From an uncultured Clostridia bacterium (GTDB lineage Bacteria; Bacillota; Clostridia; Oscillospirales; Butyricicoccaceae), in contig CALWAP010000010.1 of assembly GCA_944375715.1 (NCBI GenBank), forward strand, positions 1 through 56,180: DNA of 56,180 nucleotides, given 5' to 3'. Positions 35,414-43,429 of the stretch are shown one piece after another. Position 1 is the first letter of the stretch; the number at the start of each line of letters is the position of its first letter. Under the pieces are notes generated by a model. The model was not told where the DNA came from. It did not search any database and saw only the letters and a list, made by a program, of their open reading frames with translations. The position numbers were made by a program, and so were the translations under genes.

Positions 35414-36286
35414 TTACAGAACTCCCCTTTCCAAAACGGCCATACGTACGAAAACCCCGTTTGACATCTGCTTGAATATCCTTGCGCGGGGGCATTCCAT
35501 AAGGCTGTCGGCCAGCTCGACGCCGCGGTTTACGGGGGCGGGATGCATTATGATTGCCTTGTCCTTCATGGTCTTTTCCCTCTCCAGCGTCAGGCCGTAG
35601 GCCCTGTGGTACTCCTCGGCCGTCATGGCCATATGGGAGGCATGGCGCTCATGCTGGACCCTGAGCATCATGACTATGTCGGATGTCTTTACTGCGCTGT
35701 CAAAATCCTCCTGCTTGAGGGAATCTTCAAGGAAGAAATCGGGCCCGGCCGTCACGACCTCCATACCCAGCCTGCGCATGACCTCGTAATCGGTGTGGGC
35801 GACGCGGGAGTGGCTTATATCGCCTGCTATGACGCACTTTAAACCCTCAAAATGTCCGAACTCCTGCTTTATGGTCATCAGGTCCAGAAGAGACTGCGTC
35901 GGATGGTTGCCCGTACCGTCCCCGCCGTTTAATATGGCGGCGTTTATATAGCCCTCAAGCTGCTTGTAATACTCATTTTCGCTGTGCCTTATGACTATGG
36001 CGTCGGGTCCGAAAGAGTCAAAGGTCTTTACCGTGTCGTAAAAGCTCTCGGCCTTGTTTAAGGACGATGCCGCCGGATTAAAAGAAATGACCCGCATACC
36101 CAGCCTTACTTCCGCTACATTGAAGCTGTACTGAGTTCGGGTCGACGGTTCAAAAAAGAGATTACAGGCGATCTTATCGCTAAAATTGGGAATATCAATG
36201 CCCTGACAGAACATCATGGCCCTGTCTATTATCGAAACTATTTCCTCTGCCGGCAGATCGCTCAGCGTAAAAAGGCTTTTGCCCAT
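35414..36286 (-). CDS. pyrB: aspartate carbamoyltransferase, catalytic subunit
   Basis: Joins carbamoyl phosphate and aspartate, the committed step. 290 residues; carbamoyl-phosphate site FFEPSTRTQYSF (about residue 46-57), and GNHPTQSLLDLMTI (about 125). First gene of the operon, with AAAGGAGAGA before ATG 36286. No regulatory subunit gene pyrI follows, so, as in Bacillus, control of the pathway would rest on transcription and on CarB. Confidence 0.96.
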   Translation of the reverse strand: MGKSLFTLSDLPAEEIVSIIDRAMMFCQGIDIPNFSDKIACNLFFEPSTRTQYSFNVAEVRLGMRVISFNPAASSLNKAESFYDTVKTFDSFGPDAIVIRHSENEYYKQLEGYINAAILNGGDGTGNHPTQSLLDLMTIKQEFGHFEGLKCVIAGDISHSRVAHTDYEVMRRLGMEVVTAGPDFFLEDSLKQEDFDSAVKTSDIVMMLRVQHERHASHMAMTAEEYHRAYGLTLEREKTMKDKAIIMHPAPVNRGVELADSLMECPRARIFKQMSNGVFVRMAVLERGVL

Positions 36287-36361
36287 TTAGTATCTCTCCT
36301 TTTCTTTTATTGCAGGCCCCGCCCCTTATGGGACGGAGCCGTTTTTTCGCAAATTTTTTGC
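36287..36361 (-). promoter_or_regulatory. pyr operon leader with 5' AAUUUG and an 11-bp hairpin
   Basis: The predicted transcript starts at 36355 with AAUUUGCG, six bases after the -10 hexamer. A stem of 11 pairs (36330-36340 with 36315-36325, two G-U type pairs) and an AUAA loop follows. No U-run follows the hairpin, no anti-terminator partner and no PyrR-type binding loop is seen. Confidence 0.5.
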
Positions 36362-36390
36362 ATTATACCACAAATGCTCATCGCGTGCAA
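36362..36390 (-). promoter_or_regulatory. pyr operon promoter
   Basis: TTGCAC and a consensus TATAAT separated by 17 bases on the minus strand, just after the stop of the HD-domain gene. Confidence 0.82.
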
Positions 36391-36394
36391 GACT

Positions 36395-36943
36395 TTATTC
36401 CATACCCTCCATGGCCTTTATGGTGTCGGCCATCAGGTCGTCAAGGCTTACCCCCAGCATCTCGGCCCCCTGGGATATGACGTCACGGGAGCAGCCGGCG
36501 GCGAACTTCTTGTCCTTGAACTTCTTTTTAAGGGATTTGACCTCCATGCCCTTAACGCTTTTGTCAGGCCTCATCAAAGCGTAGGCGCCGATAAGCCCCG
36601 TCAGCTCGTCGACGGCAAAAAGCACCTTTTCCATTTCGTGCTCCGGCTTGTGCTGCGAGCCCGTCATGCCGTAGCCGTGGCTGCACACCGAATGTATAAA
36701 GCCGTCGTCAAAACCGGCTTCCTTCAAAAGCTCAACGCACCTTACACAGTGCTCCTCGGGCCACATTTCAAAATCTATGTCGTGCAGAAGCCCCACCATC
36801 GCCCAATAGTCCGCTTCGGCCTCATACCCCAGCTTTTGGGCAAAATACCTCATGCAGGCCTCCAGGGTAAGGCCGTGGTGTATATGGAACTCCTCTTTGT
36901 TGTATCTTTTAAGCAGGGCTACGCCCTCATCCCTCGATATCAT
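36395..36943 (-). CDS. HD-domain (HDIG-type) hydrolase
   Basis: 182 residues with the metal-binding histidine/aspartate pair MVGLLHDIDFEMWPEEHCVR (around residues 47-66) and an earlier His at HIHHGL (about residue 20-25). HD proteins hydrolyse phosphate esters or nucleotides; this small single-domain member cannot be assigned a substrate. Starts six bases after the GNAT gene stop and is co-transcribed with it; the pyr promoter sits immediately downstream. Confidence 0.82.
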   Translation of the reverse strand: MISRDEGVALLKRYNKEEFHIHHGLTLEACMRYFAQKLGYEAEADYWAMVGLLHDIDFEMWPEEHCVRCVELLKEAGFDDGFIHSVCSHGYGMTGSQHKPEHEMEKVLFAVDELTGLIGAYALMRPDKSVKGMEVKSLKKKFKDKKFAAGCSRDVISQGAEMLGVSLDDLMADTIKAMEGME

Positions 36944-36949
36944 GCTTTG

Positions 36950-37429
36950 CTACCTGTCCTTTCCGGTTATTTTCATCGGGGTATAGGCAATGCCGTTTAC
37001 ACGCCTTTCCTCCCCCGTTTCCTCAAAGCCCATGGCTTTGTAAAAAGGTATGGCGCCGCTGTCGGCGTTGACCGTCATATATCCGGCTGCGGGGTCCAGC
37101 TCCATCATATCCAAAGCCGCCTTTTTAAGAAGGCTTGCCCCAATGCCTCTTCTCTGGAACTCCCTTTTGACGAAAAGCAGGCATATATGGTTTAATCCCC
37201 GAGTGCCCAAAACACCGGCCAGCTCGCCGTCCTCAAAGGCTCCCCAGAGCCTTATCTCTCCCTCGCCCATCTTCATGCAGAGATACTCAGGATCGATAAA
37301 GCTCATGAACTCGTCGATCCCCTCCTGGTCCATGTGAGGGGCAACATATTGGGCAAAAACCTCCATTACAAGCCTTACGGCCTCCTCGACCTCGTTTGTT
37401 CCGAGCCTTCTTATTTCCTTTGCCGTCAT
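36950..37429 (-). CDS. GNAT-family N-acetyltransferase
   Basis: 159 residues. The acetyl-CoA-binding motif A is VKREFQRRGIGASLLKKAAL (about residue 95-115) followed by the NADSGAIPFYKAMGFEETG segment (about 127-146), both typical of GNAT enzymes acting on small molecules or protein N-termini. ATG 37429 is preceded by AGGAGGGGCTTCG; the frame is open further upstream but without a ribosome site and across the promoter. Substrate unknown. Confidence 0.88.
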   Translation of the reverse strand: MTAKEIRRLGTNEVEEAVRLVMEVFAQYVAPHMDQEGIDEFMSFIDPEYLCMKMGEGEIRLWGAFEDGELAGVLGTRGLNHICLLFVKREFQRRGIGASLLKKAALDMMELDPAAGYMTVNADSGAIPFYKAMGFEETGEERRVNGIAYTPMKITGKDR

Positions 37430-37460
37430 CGAAGCCCCTCCTGTCCTTAATACTCCTGAC

Positions 37461-37469
37461 ATTATACCA
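37461..37469 (-). promoter_or_regulatory. extended -10 promoter of the GNAT-HD operon
   Basis: TGGTATAAT on the minus strand is a consensus -10 with the TGn extension; no good -35 is visible. Confidence 0.6.
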
Positions 37470-37529
37470 TAACAGACAGGAAAAGTGTATAACGGCACAA
37501 GATTTTTTGCAAAAAGCCGCTTTATGACA

Positions 37530-38804
37530 TCAGTTGTATTTGGCCATAAGCTTTTTGCCCTCGGATATGGCATAAAAACCCGTGGTTATACAGAAGGCAA
37601 TGACGCAGACGGCAAAGCAGAAAGATGGGATATATGAACCCGTCATGTCGTAAAGATATCCGTAAACGGGATTGACCAGGCCCGACCCTATGGACATTCC
37701 CATGGAGGTGTAGGACAGTATCCTGTCATAATCCCTGTCCCCGAAAACCGCCCTGGGTATCAGCGCACCCATAAGGCTGGTGGTCGAAGCGCCGTAGCCA
37801 AAGATCAAAACGGCAGGGAACAAAAGCCAGGTTCCCACCTTAGAGGCCGCTATGACCGAAAGTATGCCCAAAGCGGCGCACCCTTCGGCCAGCCCCAGGG
37901 AGAACTTTACCCCGTGGCGGTCGCTCAGCCGCCCCAGGGTCAGCTTACCCAGAGTGCCGCCCACCAGGGAAAAGGATGTAAGGTAGGCGCCCATCCCGGC
38001 CCCTATGCCGATGACGCTGGCATAGGTCGTTATATGGTTCGTAACGCTGAAAATAATACCCAGGCAGGGCGTACACAGCAAAACGGCAATGAAAGCCCTG
38101 GACTTGAAGGCAGCGGCGGCGGGCACGCCCTTCTTCTCTCCCTGTAGGGGAGCCTTTCCGGCCAGCTTATCCATTTCCATGGCCTCTTTTTCGCCATATG
38201 GCCTCATGCCCTTATCCTCGGGCCTCAGCCTTACAAGGAATATGGAAACGGGCAGCAGCAGCGCCGCCATGAATATCGATATGGCCATATACCCGGCCCT
38301 CCAGGAGATGCCGTTTACTATCGAGTTTATAATAGGGTTGGCGATTATGCCCAAAACGCCGGCCGTGGCAAGGCATATGCCGTAGACCGTGCCGTTGTTG
38401 CGCTTAAACCAATTATTTATCATAAGCGGTACAGTCACGCCGCCATAAAATGCTATCGACACACCCATCCATACAGCACAGGCGTACACCTGCCAGAGGC
38501 TCTGTACCCTCGACATGGCGGCGTAGGCCAAAGAGGCAGACAATGTGGCCGCCGCCAGGACGGCCCTTAAATCATATTTGCTTATGAGCTTCCTGGCTGT
38601 CGGGAAGGTAAAGGCCGAAGCGAAGGAACACATGGTCTGGTAAAAGGACACAGACCCCACACCCACTCCGAGCTCAAGGCTCAGCGGCAGATAAAAGTTC
38701 CCTATCGTATAGCTCAAAACCCCAAGGTTTACTCCAACTATCGCGCATCCGCAGAACATTATGACCCAGGCGTAATGAAAATGCCGGCCTTTTGCTTCTT
38801 CCAT
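37530..38804 (-). CDS. MFS transporter, OFA/monocarboxylate-type (separate copy)
   Basis: 424 residues, 12 helices, again with HYAWVIMFCGCAIVGVNLGV at the N-terminus, a central RLRPEDKGMRPYGEKEAM loop and SFYQTMCSFASAFTFPTAR. It is a more distant relative of the four tandem permeases at 2.8-7.7 kb. ATG 38804 follows TTAAGGAGGTGC, which fixes the start over a longer frame. Stands alone with its own promoter; substrate unknown. Confidence 0.88.
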   Translation of the reverse strand: MEEAKGRHFHYAWVIMFCGCAIVGVNLGVLSYTIGNFYLPLSLELGVGVGSVSFYQTMCSFASAFTFPTARKLISKYDLRAVLAAATLSASLAYAAMSRVQSLWQVYACAVWMGVSIAFYGGVTVPLMINNWFKRNNGTVYGICLATAGVLGIIANPIINSIVNGISWRAGYMAISIFMAALLLPVSIFLVRLRPEDKGMRPYGEKEAMEMDKLAGKAPLQGEKKGVPAAAAFKSRAFIAVLLCTPCLGIIFSVTNHITTYASVIGIGAGMGAYLTSFSLVGGTLGKLTLGRLSDRHGVKFSLGLAEGCAALGILSVIAASKVGTWLLFPAVLIFGYGASTTSLMGALIPRAVFGDRDYDRILSYTSMGMSIGSGLVNPVYGYLYDMTGSYIPSFCFAVCVIAFCITTGFYAISEGKKLMAKYN

Positions 38805-38836
38805 AAAAAGCACCTCCTTAAAAACTTCCGTATCAG

Positions 38837-38866
38837 ATATTACCACAAAAAAAGGAGGTTTGTCGA
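38837..38866 (-). promoter_or_regulatory. promoter of the solitary MFS gene
   Basis: TCGACA and TAATAT with an 18-base spacer on the minus strand, 32 bases above the start codon. Confidence 0.55.
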
Positions 38867-38879
38867 CCCTTACCGCCAA

Positions 38880-38907
38880 AAAAGCGCCCCTTAAAAAGGG
38901 ACGCTTT
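38880..38907 (-). terminator. terminator of the degV-family gene
   Basis: Hairpin with AAAAGCG/CGCTTTT outer and CCCTT/AAGGG inner pairs around one mismatch; on the minus strand it is followed by TTTTTT. Confidence 0.75.
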
Positions 38908-38924
38908 TGTTATTTCGGGACTTT

Positions 38925-39767
38925 TCAGTTTCTAAGTACGGCCTGGATTGCAACACACTTCGGCCCGCCCTGGGTGATAAAGGCCGGCGTCAGGTCAACA
39001 AGTTCCAAAGCTGCGCCATGAAAAGCATTAGATATCATGGTATAGGCATGGCTGCCCTGTTCGTATGTGTCGGCATGGCTGATGGTAATGACATATCTCT
39101 CGTCTACACCCGAGCGCTTAAAGCCCTCAATGGCCTTTTCCACCGCCTTATTGAAATTGCGGCATATACCGGCTTTTTCCAGGCGGGTGCCTTCCTCATT
39201 CTGAGTCATTATGGGTACCAGGCGCAGGAGCCCGCCCACATGGGCGGCCGACGGCGAAAGTCTTCCCCCTCTTCTCAGATATCCGAAATCCTGAGGTATA
39301 AGAAATGACTTGGAGCTTTCGATGTTTTCCCTCAGAAGCCTGATTATTTCCTCTACCGTACATCCGGCCACGGCCAACTTCTGGGCCTTTTTGACCAGGG
39401 CACACAGAGGGCCGCAGAGTGTCTTTGAATTGATTATCGTAATATGTTTTTTATTGGGCATGGTCTCCCTTACGCCGCAGGCCGTACTGTACGCTCCGGA
39501 AAGCCCGTCGGCCAGAGGCAGGTACAAAACAGGCTGGCTCTCGCTGGCCGTTTCAAAAACAGCCATTATATCCCCGGGCGAAGGCTGGGAAGATGTGGGT
39601 ATATGCCCCTGCCTTATGACCTCCAAAAACTCCTGGGAGGATATTTCCTCAAGCTCCCTGTACGTCTTTCCGGCTATGGTGACATTAAGCGGCACTACGC
39701 TTATGCCAAGCTCACGTCCGCTTTTTACATCAAAAAGGGAAGCCGTATCGGCCATTATTCTTACCAT
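38925..39767 (-). CDS. DegV family fatty-acid-binding protein (FakB-like)
   Basis: 280 residues. DegV/FakB proteins bind a fatty acid and present it to the FakA kinase. Visible: N-terminal RIMADTASLFDV, GHIPTSSQPSPGDIMAVFET (the TSQPS motif at about 58), the ADGLSGAYSTACG segment (about 85) and QDFGYLRRGGRLSP (about 158-172). The N-terminal start ATG 39767 follows AAAGGAGGCAGCCCA. No intact fakA is in the window; a stand-alone FakA-middle-domain protein lies 38 kb away. Monocistronic with a consensus promoter and terminator. Confidence 0.9.
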   Translation of the reverse strand: MVRIMADTASLFDVKSGRELGISVVPLNVTIAGKTYRELEEISSQEFLEVIRQGHIPTSSQPSPGDIMAVFETASESQPVLYLPLADGLSGAYSTACGVRETMPNKKHITIINSKTLCGPLCALVKKAQKLAVAGCTVEEIIRLLRENIESSKSFLIPQDFGYLRRGGRLSPSAAHVGGLLRLVPIMTQNEEGTRLEKAGICRNFNKAVEKAIEGFKRSGVDERYVITISHADTYEQGSHAYTMISNAFHGAALELVDLTPAFITQGGPKCVAIQAVLRN

Positions 39768-39839
39768 TGGGCTGCCTCCTTTGCCCCCTGGGAACCCTTC
39801 CGGGGCATTTTGATTAGCTATGCTAAATATTTATTTTGG

Positions 39840-39868
39840 ATTATACTATATATATTCATATATGTCAA
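39840..39868 (-). promoter_or_regulatory. consensus promoter of the degV-family gene
   Basis: TTGACA-17-TATAAT on the minus strand, a perfect match to the vegetative sigma-factor consensus. Confidence 0.88.
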
Positions 39869-39907
39869 AATAATTTATTATTCTGCACGGATACTTAATG
39901 CCGGCAT

Positions 39908-39953
39908 AAAAAAAGAGCCTGCACTGCAAACAGAAAACGCATGGCTCTTTTTT
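39908..39953 (-). terminator. terminator of the lysR-type gene
   Basis: AAAAAGAGCC and GGCTCTTTTTT arms close a stem with a roughly 20-base internal region; on the minus strand it ends in a long T-run. Confidence 0.7.
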
Positions 39954-39981
39954 CTCGGGCCTCCCGGGCCCAAACTTTATT

Positions 39982-40884
39982 TCACTGTCTGCCGAAGGTC
40001 TCTTTAAGGCCCTTTACAAAGGCTTCGGCCGCAGGGGAAAGGGGCCGGTTCTTACGGTATACGGCATAAAAGCTGCGGCTTAAATCGGGGCTTTCGTAAT
40101 CGAAGGCCAGGATATTCCCGGCAGCCAGGCAATCCTCACAGGCATATTTTGAAACAATGGCAATACCCAGGTTGTTTTTTACGGCCTGTATGACGCTTTC
40201 GGTGCTTTCCAGCTGTACCGATATTTTAAGGCTCTGGGGGTCTATCCCTATGCCCAGAAGGAAGTTTTCTGACTCCTTGCGGGTGCCCGAACCGTATTCC
40301 CTGGAAACAAACTTGGAAGACCGAATAAGCTCGGGAGTCATTTTCCCGTTCAAATCGGCAAACTCCTTGATATTGGGGGTTATTATCACCAGGCGGTCAT
40401 CGGCGATTGGTTCAAAAATGCAGCCGCTTTTTTCAAACATGGCGCCTGTCACCCCTATCTCGGCCTCCATTTCGATTATCCTGTGCACCACCTCTACACT
40501 GTCGTACTGCTTAATGGAAAAAGACAGCTGGGGATATTTTTCCAAAAGCCCGGGTATGGCCTTGGGCAGCAGATACTGCGACGGCACGGTAGAGGCGGCT
40601 ATCTCCAGAATGCCCTTGACCTGCGTCGAATAGCTTTTAACCTCCATAAAGGCGGTATCCCTCAGGTTGAGCATCTCCAGCGCGTACTGATAAAAAATCT
40701 TCCCCGCTTCCGACGGGTATACCTCCTTTGTCGAACGGACGATCAGCTTTGTGTCCAGCTCCTCCTCCAAAGCGTTTATATGTGCACTGACCGTAGGCTG
40801 GGAAAGGTATACGGCCTCGGCCGCTTTGGAAAAGCTTTTGAGCTTGACCACATTGACAAAGACCTCAAGTTGTTTTAAATGCAC
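39982..40884 (-). CDS. LysR-family transcriptional regulator
   Basis: 300 residues: N-terminal winged helix (KLKSFSKAAEAVYLSQPTVS, residues about 14-33, then HINALEEELDTKLIVRS) and a substrate-binding domain from about residue 90 (LEIAASTVPSQYLLPKAIPG). It resembles the CysB/CysL-like group with IPxYLLP motif. Divergent from selD with a 83-base gap, so it probably controls selD or the selenium cluster, sensing a sulfur or selenium compound. Starts at ATG 40884 after GGGGAGAGA. Effector unknown. Confidence 0.88.
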   Translation of the reverse strand: MHLKQLEVFVNVVKLKSFSKAAEAVYLSQPTVSAHINALEEELDTKLIVRSTKEVYPSEAGKIFYQYALEMLNLRDTAFMEVKSYSTQVKGILEIAASTVPSQYLLPKAIPGLLEKYPQLSFSIKQYDSVEVVHRIIEMEAEIGVTGAMFEKSGCIFEPIADDRLVIITPNIKEFADLNGKMTPELIRSSKFVSREYGSGTRKESENFLLGIGIDPQSLKISVQLESTESVIQAVKNNLGIAIVSKYACEDCLAAGNILAFDYESPDLSRSFYAVYRKNRPLSPAAEAFVKGLKETFGRQ

Positions 40885-40905
40885 ATTCTCTCCCCTTTTC
40901 TAATA

Positions 40906-40934
40906 TTGATATTTTTATTTTGTTCAAGTACAAT
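40906..40934 (+). promoter_or_regulatory. selD promoter in the lysR-selD gap
   Basis: TTGATA and TACAAT separated by 17 bases, 33 bases above the selD start. The AT-rich DNA around it would also hold the regulator's own promoter and binding site. Confidence 0.65.
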
Positions 40935-40967
40935 ATGCTTGAAAGATCCCGAAAGGAGGACCTCATT

Positions 40968-42005
40968 ATGGAAGAACAAAGACTTACCAAAATGGCCAAA
41001 AGCGGTGGTTGAGGGGCCAAGATAGGACCGGGTGTCCTAAGCGATATACTTTCCCGACTGCCCCGCTTCAGCGATAAAAACCTCATTGTCGGTTTTGACA
41101 CCAGCGACGACGCCGCAGTTTACAAAGTAACCGACGATATAGCCATCATACAGACGGTGGACTTTTTCCCGCCCATTGTCGACGATCCCTACACCTTCGG
41201 CAAAATAGCGGCCGCCAACTCGCTGAGCGATGTTTACGCCATGGGCGGCACACCCAAAACCGCCATGAACCTTATCTGCTTCCCCTCCTGCTTAAATCTC
41301 GGCATAATGGAGGAGATACTCAGGGGCGGTTATGAAAAGGTCATGGAAGCCGGGGCCATAATAGCCGGCGGCCATACCATTGAAGATGATGTCCCCAAAT
41401 ACGGACTTTGCGTCACGGGCTTTGCCCACCCCCAAAAGGTCCTTGCCAACTCCAGCGCGAGAGAAGGCGACATCCTCGTTCTGACAAAGCCCATCGGCAC
41501 GGGCATATTGTCAACGGCAGCTATGGCCGACATGCTGGACAAGCCGAACTTCGAGCTGATGACCTCCACCATGGGCCGCTTAAACCGCTACGCCTGCGAG
41601 GCCATGCTTCCCTTCGAGCCTTCCTCCTGCACCGATGTAACGGGTTTCGGCCTTATGGGCCACGCCTGTGAGATGGCCAAGGGCAGCGGCATGACGATAG
41701 AGCTTTTTGCCTCCTCGGTGCCCATAATCCCCAAGGCCCTGGAGCTTGCAAGGGAGGGCATAATCCCCGGCGGAGCCTACAACAACATGGGCTATATAAG
41801 GGACGATGTGGAAATGGCTTCCGACGTGCCTTTAGAGGTTTCCGACTGTCTTTACGACCCCCAGACCTCGGGCGGGCTTCTGATAGCCGTCCCGGAAGAT
41901 AAAGCCGAAAAGCTCTGCCGCAGGCTCAAAGACGGCGGGGACGAGGGACAGATAATCGGCTATGTCAAAAAGTTTGACGGCAAGTCCATAAGGGTATCCC
42001 TTTAA
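40968..42005 (+). CDS. selD: selenide, water dikinase SelD with selenocysteine at residue 15
   Basis: Makes selenophosphate, the selenium donor for selenocysteine and selenouridine, from selenide and ATP. ATG 40968 follows GAAAGGAGGACCTC. Codon 15 is TGA (41010-41012) at the exact position of the catalytic Cys/Sec in the G-(C/U)-G-A-K motif, followed by GAKIGPGVLSDIL and, after it, the normal family body: GFDTSDDAAVYKV, QTVDFFPPIVDDPYTFGKIA, AANSLSDVYAMGGTP and AGGHTIEDDVPKYGL. Translated through the UGA the protein is 345 residues, a normal length. A SECIS-like hairpin follows directly. Without readthrough the gene would be annotated as starting at 41157. Convergent with the desulfurase gene, divergent from lysR. 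Confidence 0.95.
41010..41050 (+). promoter_or_regulatory. bacterial SECIS-like element after the selD UGA
   Basis: Six perfect pairs, TAGGAC (41023-41028) with GTCCTA (41034-41039), close a CGGGT loop with G at its second position; the loop starts 16 bases after the UGA, within the usual range for bacterial SECIS elements. A GGGGC/GCCCC outer helix is also possible (41013-41017 with 41060-41064). Confidence 0.75.
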
Positions 42006-42017
42006 AAACCTGATTTC

Positions 42018-42045
42018 AAAAAGGCCGCTTTCGCGGCCTTTTTGT
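42018..42045. terminator. bidirectional terminator between selD and the desulfurase gene
   Basis: GGCCGC/GCGGCC stem with a TTTC loop, flanked by A and T runs. Confidence 0.85.
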
Positions 42046-42054
42046 TTAGGCCTT

Positions 42055-43206
42055 TTATTTTTCAAGTATCTTCTTCAAAGCGTCAAGGCAGAAGTCGACC
42101 TCCCGGAGGCTGTTGCCGCCGCCAAAAGAGAACCTGACGGTGCCCTGGGGATATGTGCCCAGCGTCTTGTGGGCCCTGGGGGCGCAGTGCAGGCCGACCC
42201 TTGTCATGATGCCATAACGGCTTTCCAGCTCAAAAGCCACCCTGGCGTTGTCATCATTTACAAAGTCCACCGAGACAATGGCGGCGCGGTTTTCAGGGGT
42301 CTTGAGCCCCACCGGCCTTGTCCCCTTTATCTCCTCGACGCCCCTTAAAAACCTCATGGCCAGCTCCAGCTCGTGCCTTGCCAGCTCCCCTTCCTTAAGG
42401 CCCTTGTGGTAAAGGAGAGCCGCCCTGAGGCCGATTATGCCGGGAAGGTTCATGGTGCCCGACTCAAACCTGTCGGGCATGAAATCGGGCATCTCCTCCA
42501 GGTGCGAAACGCTGCCCGTACCGCCGGCGATAAGGGGCTCGGTCTCCTTTGCCAGGCTGTCGGAGATCAGCATGCCTCCTACACCCTGGGGGCCCAGCAG
42601 GCTCTTGTGACCCGTGAAGGTCAGGCCGTCTATATGGCATTCCTTCATGCTTATGGGGAATGTCCCGGCTATCTGCGCCGTATCTACTATGTATGCGATA
42701 CCCCTTTCATGGCATATCCGCCCAACCTCTTTTACGGGCAGCATGGTGCCGCATACATTGGAGGCGCAGGACATAATGACGGCCTTTGTTTCGGGCCTTA
42801 TCATTTTTTCAAACTCTTTGGGGTCCATGGTACCGTCCTCAAAGCATGGCACGCTTTCAAAGGCAACGCCCCTTTTCTCCATCTGCACCAGGGGCCTTGT
42901 GACGGCATTGTGCTCCATCGAGCTGCAAAGTACATGATCCCCCTCTTTTAGATACCCCTTTATAAGGTAGTTTAAGGAATACGTTATGCTGGGGGTAAAA
43001 ACGACGTTCCTGGGCTTGCCGAAATCAAACATCCGGCAGAGCATCTCCCTGGTTTCCAAAACCTGCTCGGAGATGGCATAAGCCTCCTCATAACCCCCTC
43101 TGTTTATATTGAAGGCCCCGTTGTCCAAAAGTGACTTTACAGCGTCGGAAACGCCGGGCGCCTTGGGGAACGATGTGCTCCCGTTGTCAAAATAAATGCG
43201 TTCCAT
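42055..43206 (-). CDS. class V aminotransferase, cysteine desulfurase-like (selenium cluster)
   Basis: 383 residues, PLP enzyme of the cysteine desulfurase/selenocysteine lyase family. PLP lysine in GLTFTGHKSLLGPQGVGG (about residue 200), substrate and cofactor residues in SSMEHNAVTRPL and VDTAQIAGTFPI, and the catalytic Cys in TRVGLHCAPRAHKTLG (near residue 347). Family members found with YedE/YedF are thought to release selenium or sulfur for SelD. ATG 43206 follows GAGGGGGAGAGATC; the longer frame upstream lacks a ribosome site. Convergent with selD and divergent from yedE. Confidence 0.88.
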   Translation of the reverse strand: MERIYFDNGSTSFPKAPGVSDAVKSLLDNGAFNINRGGYEEAYAISEQVLETREMLCRMFDFGKPRNVVFTPSITYSLNYLIKGYLKEGDHVLCSSMEHNAVTRPLVQMEKRGVAFESVPCFEDGTMDPKEFEKMIRPETKAVIMSCASNVCGTMLPVKEVGRICHERGIAYIVDTAQIAGTFPISMKECHIDGLTFTGHKSLLGPQGVGGMLISDSLAKETEPLIAGGTGSVSHLEEMPDFMPDRFESGTMNLPGIIGLRAALLYHKGLKEGELARHELELAMRFLRGVEEIKGTRPVGLKTPENRAAIVSVDFVNDDNARVAFELESRYGIMTRVGLHCAPRAHKTLGTYPQGTVRFSFGGGNSLREVDFCLDALKKILEK

Positions 43207-43302
43207 GATCTCTCCCCCTCGCCGTTTTCCTTCTTTCAACATGGAACCGGCGCTTATATGATTATTAAGAAATTATAAGCCACCAAACGACAAAAAGCTA
43301 TC

Positions 43303-43323
43303 TTTATAGAAAAAAACTATAAA
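43303..43323. repeat. inverted repeat in the desulfurase-yedE intergenic region
   Basis: TTTATAG, seven A bases, then CTATAAA form a perfect 7-bp inverted repeat. It lies between the divergent genes, about 30 bases above the yedE -35, and is a candidate operator. Confidence 0.45.
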
Positions 43324-43351
43324 TATCAAAAAGTTTATTAGCAAAAAGTAT

Positions 43352-43380
43352 TTAACAATTTGTTTACACAAGGCTATAAT
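43352..43380 (+). promoter_or_regulatory. yedE operon promoter
   Basis: TTAACA and TATAAT with a 17-base spacer; start codon 49 bases downstream. On the other strand a TATAAT at 43272-43277 may serve the desulfurase gene. Confidence 0.75.
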
Positions 43381-43429
43381 CAAGGCGGGCTTTATGCCCT
43401 AAAACACAGAGATAAGGAGAGTATCTCAA

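Noticed and set aside
36315-36340. The pyr leader hairpin as an intrinsic attenuator or PyrR target.
   Set aside because: No U-run follows the stem, no alternative pairing is seen and the conserved PyrR loop sequence is absent.
41010-41012. The TGA in selD as a nonsense mutation making a pseudogene.
   Set aside because: It replaces the catalytic Cys/Sec codon precisely, the rest of the gene is intact, a SECIS-like hairpin follows and other selenium genes are adjacent.
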